Source: Roseateles oligotrophus (GTDB lineage Bacteria > Pseudomonadota > Gammaproteobacteria > Burkholderiales > Burkholderiaceae_C). Taken from it: a stretch of DNA of 64,000 bases. The notes beneath the pieces are model-generated. The model was not told the origin of the DNA. It did no database searches and worked only from the letters and a program-made list of their open reading frames with translations. Below are positions 45,320 to 54,943 of the stretch, one piece after another. Numbering within the stretch: position 1 is the first letter of the stretch; each line of letters begins with the position of its first letter. The translations under genes and the position numbers were made by a program. Where the stretch lies: the NCBI RefSeq assembly GCF_014204525.1, contig NZ_JACHLP010000005.1:218326-282325 (forward strand). The letters are read 5' to 3'.

Positions 45320-46216
45320 ATGAAAATAGCCTCGGCCTTCTTCGCCCGGGAGATGAAGTGACCCATCATTTGACGGAGAGCGCCATCAACGCGAAGAAGG
45401 CCACGGTGAGTCAATGGTGCCGGGTGCTGGGCGTGAGTCGATCAGGCTTCTACGCGGCGCGCCAACGTCTGCGCAAGCCCGAGCAAGTGAGTCCCTAGGC
45501 CGTTCACGCCAAGGCGGCGTTCGAGGCCAGCGGACGCAACTACGGCAGCCGTCGATTGAGTGCCGCCTTGAGAGCCCAGGGCTTGAAGGTGGGCCGCTAT
45601 CGGGCGCGTCAGTTGATTCGCAGCAACGGGCTGCAAACGCGTTGGCGGCGCAAGTTCGTTCACACCACGGACAGCCGTCATGGCTTGCCCATTGCAGGCA
45701 ATGTGCTGGCCCGCCGGTTCAAGCCCGCTCGCGCCAATGAAGCCTGGGTGTGCGACATGACCTATATCCGCACGCGCAGCGGCTGGCTGTACCTGGCGGT
45801 GGTGCTGGATTTGTCCTCGCGCAAGATTGTGGGCTGGGCGATGGCGCCGAGCATGCCCGCCGAGTTGGTGTGTGCTGCGCTGAATCTGGCCATCGCCAGT
45901 CGCAGGCCCGCTGCGGGCTTGCTGGTGCACTCGGACCGGGGTAGCCAGTCAAGCCCACACAGAACTGCTTGCGCGCCATGGCTTGGTGTGCAGCATGAGC
46001 CGCAAGGGCAACTGCTGGGATAACGCGGTCATGGAGCGCTTTTTCCTGAACCTGAAGATGGAGCGCGTCTGGCAACGCGACTATGCCAATCACGCCGAAG
46101 CGCAGGCCGACATCGCCGACTACATCACCAACTTCTACAACCCCGTGCGGCTGCATTCGACGCTGGGCTATCAGTCCCTCAGCCAATTCGAGCAACAGCA
46201 AGCCGCTGCCCTTTGA
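45320..46216 (+). mobile_element. truncated, decayed IS3-family element
   Basis: A left-truncated IS3-type insertion sequence. A twelve-residue tail resembling the end of an orfA (KIASAFFAREMK then stop, 45323-45361 in frame 2) leads into an orfB-like transposase frame. No left terminal repeat or upstream orfA was found, and no clear right inverted repeat after 46216. It is no longer mobile by itself. Confidence 0.7.
45361..46216 (+). pseudogene. IS3-family transposase orfB, disrupted
   Basis: Concatenated frames read as an orfB transposase: VSQWCRVLGVSRSGFYAARQ, NYGSRRLSAALRAQGLKVGR, then the DDE core (VCDMTYIRTRSGWLYLAVVLD first Asp; LVHSDRGSQ second Asp; NCWDNAVMERFFLNLK Glu). Two lesions are visible. 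A TAG stops the frame at 45496-45498, and a small deletion after SDRGSQ near 45947 shifts the frame, so the last part continues in another frame from about 45983 to 46216. Inactive copy. Confidence 0.88.
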
Positions 46217-46587
46217 ATTTCATATTCCCCTCATCAGGTTGTCCGAAAAGACTTGACCACGACAAGTTGGGCGCGGCCCGGCAAAGACGAGTGCTGCAGC
46301 GGACCCCGCAAGGGCCAGGCATTCGGGGCGGTATCTTTGCCTCTTTTCTTGGGCGCCCAAGAAAACGAAGTTTCGGCGTAGCCAAAGGAGGTCGTCTGCC
46401 GTGGCGAACTTCCGGCTGGGCCTAGGCAGAGGGTGAGGCTGCAAACAATCAGCGTCACCCACTCCAAGAACGAGGCGCCGATAAGTTCACGCAAGAATAA
46501 AACACTGCACTAGCCTGATGACGCAGCCGACCGCCTGGAAGCCAGCGCGCCGACAAACGCCTGACTGAAAACTTCATCAGCCGCAGC
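46217..46587. other. intergenic region after IS remnant
   Basis: No supportable gene. The sequence includes decayed flanking DNA of the IS remnant and moderate GC content. Small open frames on both strands lack any recognisable family. Confidence 0.4.
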
Positions 46588-46774
46588 TAGGAGCCTGTCG
46601 GACTTGGGAATCGCCGGCGGAAAATCGGCCGCAGCCGTCCATTTTTGGCTTCGCGTCACTTCGTGTTCACCGGCTTTTTGCCTCATAGCCGGGCTATGGG
46701 GCTGCAAATCCGGCAAAAACTGGCCTGGCAGGGGCCGATTCCGCTATCGGCGACCCAAGCCCGACAGGCTCCTA
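46588..46774. repeat. 187-bp MITE-like inverted repeat element
   Basis: Terminal inverted repeats begin TAGGAGCCTGTCGG (46588-46601) and end with its exact complement CCGACAGGCTCCTA (46761-46774). Imperfect pairing continues inward for about 40 bases per arm. The centre holds CATAGCC-G-GGCTATG (46684-46698) and further paired segments, so the whole element can fold into one long hairpin. It has no coding capacity. Confidence 0.85.
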
Positions 46775-46793
46775 TGCCCAGCATGGCACAGGA

Positions 46794-46819
46794 ATTTTGT
46801 CTTAATTAAAAGACAAAAT
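46794..46819 (+). promoter_or_regulatory. hipBA operator palindrome
   Basis: ATTTTGTCTT (46794-46803) and AAGACAAAAT (46810-46819) are perfect inverted copies with a 6-base AT spacer, 17 bases before the hipB start. This is where the HipB antitoxin would bind to repress its own operon. Confidence 0.75.
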
Positions 46820-46836
46820 AACAAGAAGTACGTAAT

Positions 46837-47133
46837 ATGTCCTTTATGAAAGACGTAATTCGCTTGCCAAGTGATTTGGGTCGTGCCCTCATGCTGGAGC
46901 GCAAAGCCCGCAAGATGAAGGCGACCGACATTGCGCTGCGCGCGGGCCGAGCGCGTGACGTGCTCTATCGGCTGGAGCAGGGTGAGGATGTCACCCTCAG
47001 CTCGCTGATGGCCATCCTGGGGGCCATGGGCCTGACTATTCGTCTTGAACGCGCAGGCATGCCCACGCTCGAAGAAGTTCAGCGGCGTTTTGGCTCAGTC
47101 GACGAGGACGGGGACGATGCAGCCCCTCCCTGA
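46837..47133 (+). CDS. hipB: HipB-like antitoxin (HTH)
   Basis: A 98-residue DNA-binding antitoxin. The helix-turn-helix runs through LGRALMLERKARKMKATDIALRAGRARDVLYRLEQGEDV (Xre type), followed by SLMAILGAMGLTIRLERAG and a short acidic tail. It should bind the 26-base palindrome upstream and neutralise HipA. It overlaps the toxin gene by 17 bases. The first codon could be 46837 or the second Met (46846). Confidence 0.85.
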   Translation: MSFMKDVIRLPSDLGRALMLERKARKMKATDIALRAGRARDVLYRLEQGEDVTLSSLMAILGAMGLTIRLERAGMPTLEEVQRRFGSVDEDGDDAAPP

Positions 47134-48337
47134 AAAAATCAAGCAGTTGGAGGTCGAGATTGGCGGCGCTCTGCGCGGCCAACTTCTCAAGCACTCGATT
47201 TACGAGTTCCGCTATCTTGACGGGGCTTTGGAAGATCAGCCGGCCCTTGGCCTGCTGATGCCGCCCAGCACCCCGACCTATCGAGACGGCGATCTGTTTG
47301 CTGTGATGGATCAGCATCTGCCGGAGGGCGATCTGTTCATGCGGCTGCGCGCACTGTTTCCCAAACAGCCGCTGACGCCTATGCATTTATTGGCGCTGGT
47401 GGGCTCCAACGGCATTGGTCGCCTTGGTTACCAGTTGCCTGATAGACCGGCAGCGGCTCGGGCAACGGTGATGGACCGCAAGGCCTTGCTGAGCACAAGC
47501 TACACCCCCGAGGTGTTTGATCAACTTGTGCGAGCCTACCTCAGCACGGGTGCAGGCATTGCCGGCATGCAGCCCAAGATCATGGTGCCGGATCGGCCAA
47601 CGATTCCAATTCCTACGCTGATCATCAAGACGGCATCAAACGCCTACCCTGGCTTGGCAGCCAATGAGTTCATGTGCCTGACTGCTGCTTCGAAGGCGGG
47701 CATTCTGACGCCTGGATTCGACTTGTCATATGACGGTCAGATGCTGGTGCTGGATCGCTTTGATGTCGAGCCTGACGGCACGCGGCTAGGCTTTGAGGAT
47801 GTGGCCGCTTTGCTGGGTCTGCGTGTCCGTGATGTCCTGTCTGATCGGAAGTACCGTGGCAGCTATCAGATGGTCGCAGACTTGTTCAAGTACCTCCAAC
47901 TGAGCAGCGAGAACCTTCGCCGCTTCTTCGAGCAAGTCGCCTTCACGGTGATGGTGCGCAATGGTGATGGCCATCTGAAGAATTTTGGCCTGCTCTACCG
48001 TTCGGCAGCTGATGCTTGGCTGGCGCCCATGTTTGACGTGGTGACCACCTCCATCTACCGCTATCAGCAATATATGGGCGGGCCGGATCTGGAAGATCGC
48101 ACGCTCGCACTCAAGCTTTTTGCGGGGCGAGGGCAGACCAAGGCCTATCCGAGCCCGCAGGACTTGCAAAAGTTTGGACGAGAGGTTTGCGGGGTCAAGC
48201 GGCCGGAGCAGGTACTGCAGCGAATCGCCGAGGCGATGACGCAAACACTGCGGGAAGCCGAGTCCGATGAACGCATACCGAGGGCGCTGCTGGCCCAAAT
48301 GCGAGGGGCCTGGGAGGGCGGGTTGACGCAGAGATAG
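47117..48337 (+). CDS. hipA: HipA-family serine/threonine kinase toxin
   Basis: A 406-residue HipA. The N-terminal subdomain is followed by the kinase fold, with GIAGMQPKIMV as the loop that in E. coli HipA carries the autophosphorylated Ser. The catalytic loop NGDGHLKNFGLL (about 282-293) and metal-binding FDVVTT follow. Such kinases phosphorylate glutamyl-tRNA synthetase or other targets and cause dormancy. The start at 47117 overlaps hipB, giving a standard antitoxin-first operon. All kinase motifs look intact. Confidence 0.9.
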   Translation: MQPLPEKIKQLEVEIGGALRGQLLKHSIYEFRYLDGALEDQPALGLLMPPSTPTYRDGDLFAVMDQHLPEGDLFMRLRALFPKQPLTPMHLLALVGSNGIGRLGYQLPDRPAAARATVMDRKALLSTSYTPEVFDQLVRAYLSTGAGIAGMQPKIMVPDRPTIPIPTLIIKTASNAYPGLAANEFMCLTAASKAGILTPGFDLSYDGQMLVLDRFDVEPDGTRLGFEDVAALLGLRVRDVLSDRKYRGSYQMVADLFKYLQLSSENLRRFFEQVAFTVMVRNGDGHLKNFGLLYRSAADAWLAPMFDVVTTSIYRYQQYMGGPDLEDRTLALKLFAGRGQTKAYPSPQDLQKFGREVCGVKRPEQVLQRIAEAMTQTLREAESDERIPRALLAQMRGAWEGGLTQR

Positions 48338-48381
48338 GCCCTAGGCATCGCCAGCCCCATCCGGGCGATTAGCGGTTTTCC

Positions 48382-48395
48382 TTATTCCTGTTCAA
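48382..48395 (+). promoter_or_regulatory. weak FNR/Dnr-like site before norC
   Basis: TTATT-CCTG-TTCAA shares the TTCAA half with the box upstream of nosZ but mismatches the other half twice. It lies 60 bases before the norC start at 48456, a fitting distance. Confidence 0.4.
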
Positions 48396-48455
48396 GGAAG
48401 TGGTGCGCACTTTTCCCTAGTCTTGCGGCATCTCCAACAGACTCCGAGGACCATC

Positions 48456-48881
48456 ATGAGCCGAGGCTTCACCAGCCAGATGGCGCGCAATATCTTCTAC
48501 GGCGGCACGGCTTTTTTCGTGCTGCTGTTTGCCGCGCTGATTTTTGATACCGAGCAACGCATCCCCGAACGTTCCAAGGCCGCCGAGATCACGCCCGCCG
48601 TGGTGCGCGGCAAGCACATCTGGGAAACCCGCAACTGCATCGGCTGCCACACCTTGCTGGGCGAGGGCGCTTATTTCGCGCCCGAGCTGGGCAATGTCTA
48701 CACCCGCCGCGGCCCCGATTTCATCAAGGCCTGGATCAAGTCGCAGCCGACCGGCATCCCCGGGCGCCGCCAGATGCCCAATTTCCATCTGAACGATCAG
48801 CAGCTCGACGATATGGTCGAGTTCCTCAAGTGGACCAACGGCGTCGACGCCGAAAAATGGCCCCCGAATGTGGAAGGCTGA
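48456..48881 (+). CDS. norC: nitric oxide reductase subunit C (cytochrome c)
   Basis: A 141-residue membrane-anchored cytochrome c. One N-terminal helix (residues about 13-30) is followed by haem motif CIGCH (61-65) and the Met ligand region RRQMPNFHL. It carries electrons from periplasmic donors to NorB. First gene of norC-B-Q-(4Fe-4S)-D, 15 bases before norB. The start at 48456 precedes the anchor. Confidence 0.95.
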   Translation: MSRGFTSQMARNIFYGGTAFFVLLFAALIFDTEQRIPERSKAAEITPAVVRGKHIWETRNCIGCHTLLGEGAYFAPELGNVYTRRGPDFIKAWIKSQPTGIPGRRQMPNFHLNDQQLDDMVEFLKWTNGVDAEKWPPNVEG

Positions 48882-50320
<1,439 letters not shown>

Positions 50321-50321
<1 letters not shown>

Positions 50322-51139
50322 TGGAAATGCACAGCGCACGGCGGCTTGAGGCCTTGGGCGAGCCGCCTTTTTATGCCGAGCAGGGCGAGGAATGCCGCCT
50401 GTTCGAGCATGCCCATGCCAGCCGCCTGCCCTTGCTGATCAAGGGCCCCACCGGCTGCGGCAAGACCCGCCTGGTCGAGCATATGGCGGCGCGCCTTGCG
50501 CGGCCGCTGATCACGGTCAGCTGCCACGACGATCTCAGCGCCGCCGACCTGGTGGGGCGGCATCTGATCCAGGGCGGCGACACCCGCTGGCTGGACGGGC
50601 CGCTCACCCGCGCGGTGCGCGAGGGCGCCATCTGCTATCTGGACGAGGTGGTGGAGGCCCGCAAGGACACCACCGTGGTGCTGCACCCGCTGGCCGACGA
50701 CCGGCGCGTGCTGCCGATCGAGCGTACCGGCGAGCTGCTGGCGGCGGCGCCCGGCTTCATGCTGGTGATCAGCTACAACCCCGGCTACCAGAACCTGCTC
50801 AAGGGGCTCAAGCCCAGCACCCGGCAGCGCTTCGTCGCCCTGGGCCTGGACTACCCGGCGCCGGCGGTGGAGCAGGCCATCGTCACGACCGAGAGCGGCT
50901 GCACGCCGGCCGTGGCGGCCCAGCTGGTGCGCCTGGCGCAAGCCTTACGTCGCCTGACCGAGCAGGACCTGGAGGAAACCGCCAGCACCCGCTTGCTGGT
51001 GATGGCCGCCCGCCTGCATGTGGCCGGCCTGCCTCTGCTGGCCAGCTGCCGCGCCGCCATCGTGGACGCCTTGACCGACGATGCCGACACCGGCGCCGCC
51101 CTGCACGAGGTGCTGCGCGCGGTGATCGGCGATGGCTGA
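50321..51139 (+). CDS. norQ: NorQ, MoxR/CbbQ-type AAA+ ATPase
   Basis: A 272-residue AAA+ protein. Walker A is GPTGCGKTRL (about 41-50), Walker B AICYLDEV, and sensor/Arg finger region VISYNPGYQNLLKGLKPSTRQRF. NorQ with NorD assembles non-haem iron FeB into NorB. It starts on the last base of the norB stop (TGATG) and ends overlapping the next gene by 8 bases. Confidence 0.94.
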
Positions 51140-52136
51140 ACCCGCCGCCCCCACGGCCCACGCGCGCAGCCAGGGCCTGCAGCGGCGGCGGCGTGCCACG
51201 CAGCTAGGCTTCTTCGCGCTCTTTCTGCTGGCGCCGGCGCTCAATCTGCTGCGCTTCGATCTGAACGAAACCCAGCTCTGGGTGCTGGGCATGCGCTGGA
51301 GCCTGGGGATAGACGCACTGGCCCAGGGCCAGGTCAGCGCCAATGCCGCCGCGCTAACGCTGATCTTGCGTGGCATTCTGCCGGCTTTACTGCTGGTGCT
51401 CTTGTTCCTGGGCGTGGCCTGGCGCTGGGGGCGGCTTTACTGCGGCTGGCTGTGCCCGCATTTCTCCCTGGTGGAGGGGCTCAATGCCTTGCTGCACAGG
51501 GCTTGCGGCAAGTTCAGCCTGTGGGACGAGCGGCCGAGCCTGCGCCCCGGCCAGCAGGCGCAGCGGCACTGGTGGCCGGTGTTCGCGCTCAGCTGCGCGC
51601 TGTTCGGTTTTCTGTGGGCCATCACCTTGCTGAGCTATCTGCTGCCGCCGCGCCAGATCTGGGCCGGCCTGCTGAGCGGCAACCTGACGCCCAACCAGGC
51701 CCGCTTCATCCTGATCGGCAGCAGCGTGTTCACGCTGGAGCTGCTGTTCGCCCGCCATCTGTTTTGCCGCTTCGGCTGCGCCGTGGGCCTGTTCCAAAGC
51801 CTGGCCTGGATGGCCAATCCGCGTGCCCTGGTCGTCGCCTTCAAGCGCGAGCGCGCCAGCGACTGCCGCCAATGCAGCACCGCCCGCGCGCCCGAGGGCA
51901 GCGCTTGCGACAGCGTCTGCCCGATGCGGCTGCGGCCGCGCCAGATCAAGCGGCAGATGTTCTCCTGCGTGCAATGCGGCCGCTGCCTGGACGAATGCGC
52001 CGAGTCCAAGGAACAGCAGCCGCAGTTACCGCAGCCGCAACTGGAATGGACCGTGGGCGTCGAGGCCCTGCGTGAGACCTTGAGGCAGCAGCAACAACAA
52101 CAGCAGCAGCAATCTCAAACCCAGCGAAAGAACTAG
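51132..52136 (+). CDS. membrane 4Fe-4S protein (NosR/NapH/CcoG-like)
   Basis: A 334-residue protein with about five hydrophobic segments. It carries CGWLCPHFS and CRFGCAVGL after membrane helices, matching the CxxxCP signatures of NosR, NapH and CcoG, then Cys-rich CRQC...CDSVCPM and CVQCGRCLDEC for two 4Fe-4S clusters. The C-terminus is Gln-rich (about nine consecutive Gln from CAG/CAA repeats, near 52087-52115). It sits inside the nor operon between norQ and norD. Probable electron-transfer or metal-reduction role in NorB maturation; not assigned. Confidence 0.85.
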   Translation: MAEPAAPTAHARSQGLQRRRRATQLGFFALFLLAPALNLLRFDLNETQLWVLGMRWSLGIDALAQGQVSANAAALTLILRGILPALLLVLLFLGVAWRWGRLYCGWLCPHFSLVEGLNALLHRACGKFSLWDERPSLRPGQQAQRHWWPVFALSCALFGFLWAITLLSYLLPPRQIWAGLLSGNLTPNQARFILIGSSVFTLELLFARHLFCRFGCAVGLFQSLAWMANPRALVVAFKRERASDCRQCSTARAPEGSACDSVCPMRLRPRQIKRQMFSCVQCGRCLDECAESKEQQPQLPQPQLEWTVGVEALRETLRQQQQQQQQQSQTQRKN

Positions 52137-52138
52137 TT

Positions 52139-53998
52139 ATGGAAGAGTGGGTCGGCGAACGCTGGCATCGATTCATCAAGGGCGCGGCGGACCGCAGCTT
52201 TGCCGCGGCCGCTGTCGCGCTGCCCGAGGTCAGCGAGGCCGTGGCCTTGCTCTACCGCGCTGCGGGCGGTGCCGCGGGCACACGCGTCGTGCCGGCGGCC
52301 GATATGCGCATCGGCGGCCCGCGCAGCTGGCTGCAGCGTCTGGCGGGCAGTGGCTTGCGCGCCGCCTTGCCCAGGTTGGACGAGGAGACCCTGGCCCTGC
52401 CGCCGCGCATCGCCCTGTTCGCCGACCGTGCGCTGAACCGCGACCTCTATCTCTGGCTGGCCGCCCTGGCCGCCGCCTTCGTGCCCAGCGGCCACTGGGC
52501 GGCCGACAATCTGGCCGCCACGCGCCTGGCCTTGCAGCGTTGCCCGGGCCTGCGGCCTCGCTGGGAGCGCCTGCGCGAGGCCCATCTGGCGCAGCGCCGC
52601 GCCGATGCGCTGAAGTTGCCCATGCAGCAACAGGCGGCCGAGCAGCGGCTGCAAGCCTTGTTGCTGGCGGGCGATGAGGCTGCTGAGTCAGCCCTGTCGG
52701 CACAAGAGGCCGCCGGCCTCGCGCCCGTCTGGCTGTGGTTGCAGGCCTTGCCACCCGAGTTGGCGGTGGCGGCCCATTCGGCCAAGCACCAACCCCGCGC
52801 CGGTCACGCGGCGCCGCCGCAGCCGCCGGATGCCGATCTGGCGCAGGCTCAAAAGCGCCGCCGTACCCGGCAGGCCAAGCCCGCCAGCGAACGCGCGCCG
52901 CTGCTGCTGTCCTCCAAGGCCGAGTCCCTGCAGAGCTGGAGCGAGCACATCCCGCTGGACCGCGGCCAGGACGATGAGCCCGATGACGAGCAGGCCCAGG
53001 CGGCGGCCGACGATATGGAGCAGCTGACCCTGTCGCGCGACGGCAGCGCCGTGGCCGCGCGGGTCAAGTTCGATCTGGACCTGCCCAGCGCCAGCGCCGA
53101 CGACCTGCCGCTGGGCGAGGGCGAGTTGCTGCCGGAATGGGACTGGAAGCGACAGCGCCTGCTGCCCGGGCATTGCCAGGTGCAGACCCTGGTCACGCGG
53201 CCCGGGGCCAGCCCGCTGCAGCCGAGCGCGGCCCTGCGCCGCACGGCGCGCCAGGTCAGGCGCCGGCTGGAGCTCTTGCGCGCGGCGCCCAAATGGCAGC
53301 GCGGCTGCAGCGAGGGCGAGACCCTGGACCTCGACGCCTGGGTGCGCCATCTGGGCGCCGTCCAGGCGGGCGGCGAGCCCGAGCCCCAGGTCTACGCACG
53401 CCGGCAGCGCGGCGAGCGCAGCCTGGCCACCTTGCTGCTGGCCGATCTGTCCCTGTCCACCGATGCCTATGCCAATAACGACGCGCGGGTGATCGAGGTG
53501 ATCCGCGATGCCTTGTTCGTCTTTGGCGAGGCCTTGCATGCCTGTGGCGACCCCTTCGCCATGCTGGGCTTCAGCTCGGTGCGGCGCAGCCAGGTCCGCA
53601 TCCAGCATCTGAAGAGCTTTGAGGAAAACTGGTCGGGCCCGGTGACGGCCCGGCTGGGCGCGATCAAGCCGGGTTACTACACCCGCATGGGGGCGGCCAT
53701 ACGCCTGGCCAGCAAGCGCCTCGAACAAAGGCCGGAGCGGCAGCGCCTGCTCCTGCTGCTGACCGATGGCAAGCCCAATGACCTGGATGTGTACGAAGGC
53801 CGCTGGGGCGTGGAGGACACGCGCGAGGCCGTGCTGGAGGCCCGCCGCGCCGGCCTCCAGCCTTTTTGCCTGAGCATAGACGCCGAGGCCCCCGACTATC
53901 TGCCGCATATCTTCGGCCGCCAGGGTTGGGCGCGCGTCGTGCGCCCGAGCGAGTTGCCCATGCGCCTGGCCGGCGTCTACGCCCAGCTGACCCGCTGA
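52139..53998 (+). CDS. norD: NorD, VWA-domain nitric oxide reductase activation protein
   Basis: A 619-residue protein. The long N-terminal part is Ala/Leu-rich and helical (starting MEEWVGERWHRFIKGAAD), with a low-complexity acidic centre (about 260-310). The C-terminal VWA domain begins LLLADLSLSTDAYANNDARVI (metal-ion site DxSxS), continues LLLLLTDGKPNDLDVYEGRWGVED, and ends with HIFGRQGWARVV. It works with NorQ to insert iron in NorB. The stop overlaps a tandem CGCTGATC repeat. Confidence 0.93.
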   Translation: MEEWVGERWHRFIKGAADRSFAAAAVALPEVSEAVALLYRAAGGAAGTRVVPAADMRIGGPRSWLQRLAGSGLRAALPRLDEETLALPPRIALFADRALNRDLYLWLAALAAAFVPSGHWAADNLAATRLALQRCPGLRPRWERLREAHLAQRRADALKLPMQQQAAEQRLQALLLAGDEAAESALSAQEAAGLAPVWLWLQALPPELAVAAHSAKHQPRAGHAAPPQPPDADLAQAQKRRRTRQAKPASERAPLLLSSKAESLQSWSEHIPLDRGQDDEPDDEQAQAAADDMEQLTLSRDGSAVAARVKFDLDLPSASADDLPLGEGELLPEWDWKRQRLLPGHCQVQTLVTRPGASPLQPSAALRRTARQVRRRLELLRAAPKWQRGCSEGETLDLDAWVRHLGAVQAGGEPEPQVYARRQRGERSLATLLLADLSLSTDAYANNDARVIEVIRDALFVFGEALHACGDPFAMLGFSSVRRSQVRIQHLKSFEENWSGPVTARLGAIKPGYYTRMGAAIRLASKRLEQRPERQRLLLLLTDGKPNDLDVYEGRWGVEDTREAVLEARRAGLQPFCLSIDAEAPDYLPHIFGRQGWARVVRPSELPMRLAGVYAQLTR

Positions 53999-54026
53999 TC
54001 CGCTGATCCGCTGATCCGTTCAGCGG
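53993..54026 (+). repeat. tandem octamer and hairpin at the end of norD
   Basis: Three tandem copies of CGCTGATC (53993-54016) span the norD stop. The last copy joins CCGCTGA / TCAGCGG (54008-54014, 54020-54026) as a 7-bp hairpin with 5-base loop, which may help terminate the nor transcript. Confidence 0.7.
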
Positions 54027-54057
54027 CTGTCGCTTTATTGGCGCCCTTGCCGCGGAC

Positions 54058-54071
54058 TTGAGGCATATCAA
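54058..54071 (+). promoter_or_regulatory. FNR/Dnr box upstream of first regulator
   Basis: TTGAG-GCAT-ATCAA has nine of ten consensus positions of TTGAT-N4-ATCAA. It lies 66 bases before the regulator start at 54137, near the normal activator distance, so this regulator is likely controlled by itself or a paralogue. Confidence 0.75.
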
Positions 54072-54136
54072 GGAGGGCTGTTCGCGCGCTCTCGACAATG
54101 CAGCCCGCACACACCGACATCATCAGGGAGACCGCC

Positions 54137-54835
54137 ATGGACATGCGCGCATTTGATTTACCCCGCTACCTCTCGGTGCTGCCCCTGTTCACCGATCTGA
54201 GCGCGGCCGAGCTGGAGCGCCTGGCCATGGGCTGCAGCCTGCGCCGTCTGAGCCGCGGGGACACCGTCTTTCGGGTCGGCCAGCCCTGCGAAGAGTTTCA
54301 TGTGACGGTGACGGGCCAGGTCAAACTCTTCGCCATCTCGCCCTCCGGGCAGGAGAAGGTGATCGAGCTGGTCGGCCCCGGCCACAGCTTTGCCGAGGCG
54401 CTGATGTTCACCGGCAAGCCCTACATCATCAATGCCCAGGCCTTGTCGGACAGCTTGCTGCTGTCCGTTTCCAAGCAGGCCGTGCTGACCGAAATCGAGC
54501 AGGACAGCCGCTTCGCCCTGCGCATGCTGGCGGGCATCTCGCGCCGCCTGCACGGCCTGGTGCACGACGTCCAGGCCTATGCACTGCACAGCGGCGTGCA
54601 GCGGGTGATCGGCTATCTGCTGCGCGACCAGGTGGCGGAAGACTGTGTGAATGGCGAGGTCATCACGGTGTCGCTGCCGGTCAGCAAGGCCACCATCGCC
54701 TCCCGCTTGAGCCTCACCCCCGAGTACTTCTCGCGCGTGCTGCACGAGCTGGAGGCGGCCGGGCTGATCGAGGTGGACCGGCGCGACATCCGTATCCGCG
54801 ATGCCGCCAGCCTGGCGAATTACACCGGGGTCTGA
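54137..54835 (+). CDS. Crp/Fnr-family regulator (Dnr-like) 1
   Basis: A 232-residue activator. A cyclic-nucleotide-like beta-roll (GCSLRRLSRGDTVFRVGQPC, VIELVGPGHSFAEA) is followed by a dimer helix and a winged HTH with SLPVSKATIASRLSLTPEYFSRVLHELE. It lacks the four-Cys cluster of Fnr, so it is likely a Dnr/Nnr-type NO sensor; the recognition helix is like that of the second regulator. The start at 54137 has AGGGAG upstream. Placed after norD, in the denitrification cluster. Confidence 0.9.
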   Translation: MDMRAFDLPRYLSVLPLFTDLSAAELERLAMGCSLRRLSRGDTVFRVGQPCEEFHVTVTGQVKLFAISPSGQEKVIELVGPGHSFAEALMFTGKPYIINAQALSDSLLLSVSKQAVLTEIEQDSRFALRMLAGISRRLHGLVHDVQAYALHSGVQRVIGYLLRDQVAEDCVNGEVITVSLPVSKATIASRLSLTPEYFSRVLHELEAAGLIEVDRRDIRIRDAASLANYTGV

Positions 54836-54943
54836 TCACGGGGGGGGCTTGTGGCCAGCCTGTTCGGGCCCACTTGGAGCCGGCTGCACGATCCTTCGAT
54901 CGCGCAGCCGGGTGGTGGTACCGCCAAGAGTTTGCGTCAGTCG

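Noticed and set aside
45262-46260. Possible terminal repeats of the IS3 remnant (AAGACCTGACC-like before, AAGACTTGACC-like after)
   Set aside because: The two are in the same orientation, not inverted, and matching is partial, so they do not define the element ends.
48396-48420. Sigma54-type promoter before norC (TGGTGCG then TTTTCC)
   Set aside because: The GC element expected 10 bases after GG is absent.
52087-52118. CRISPR-like or microsatellite locus
   Set aside because: It is a short CAG/CAA run coding poly-Gln inside the 4Fe-4S protein gene; no spacers exist.
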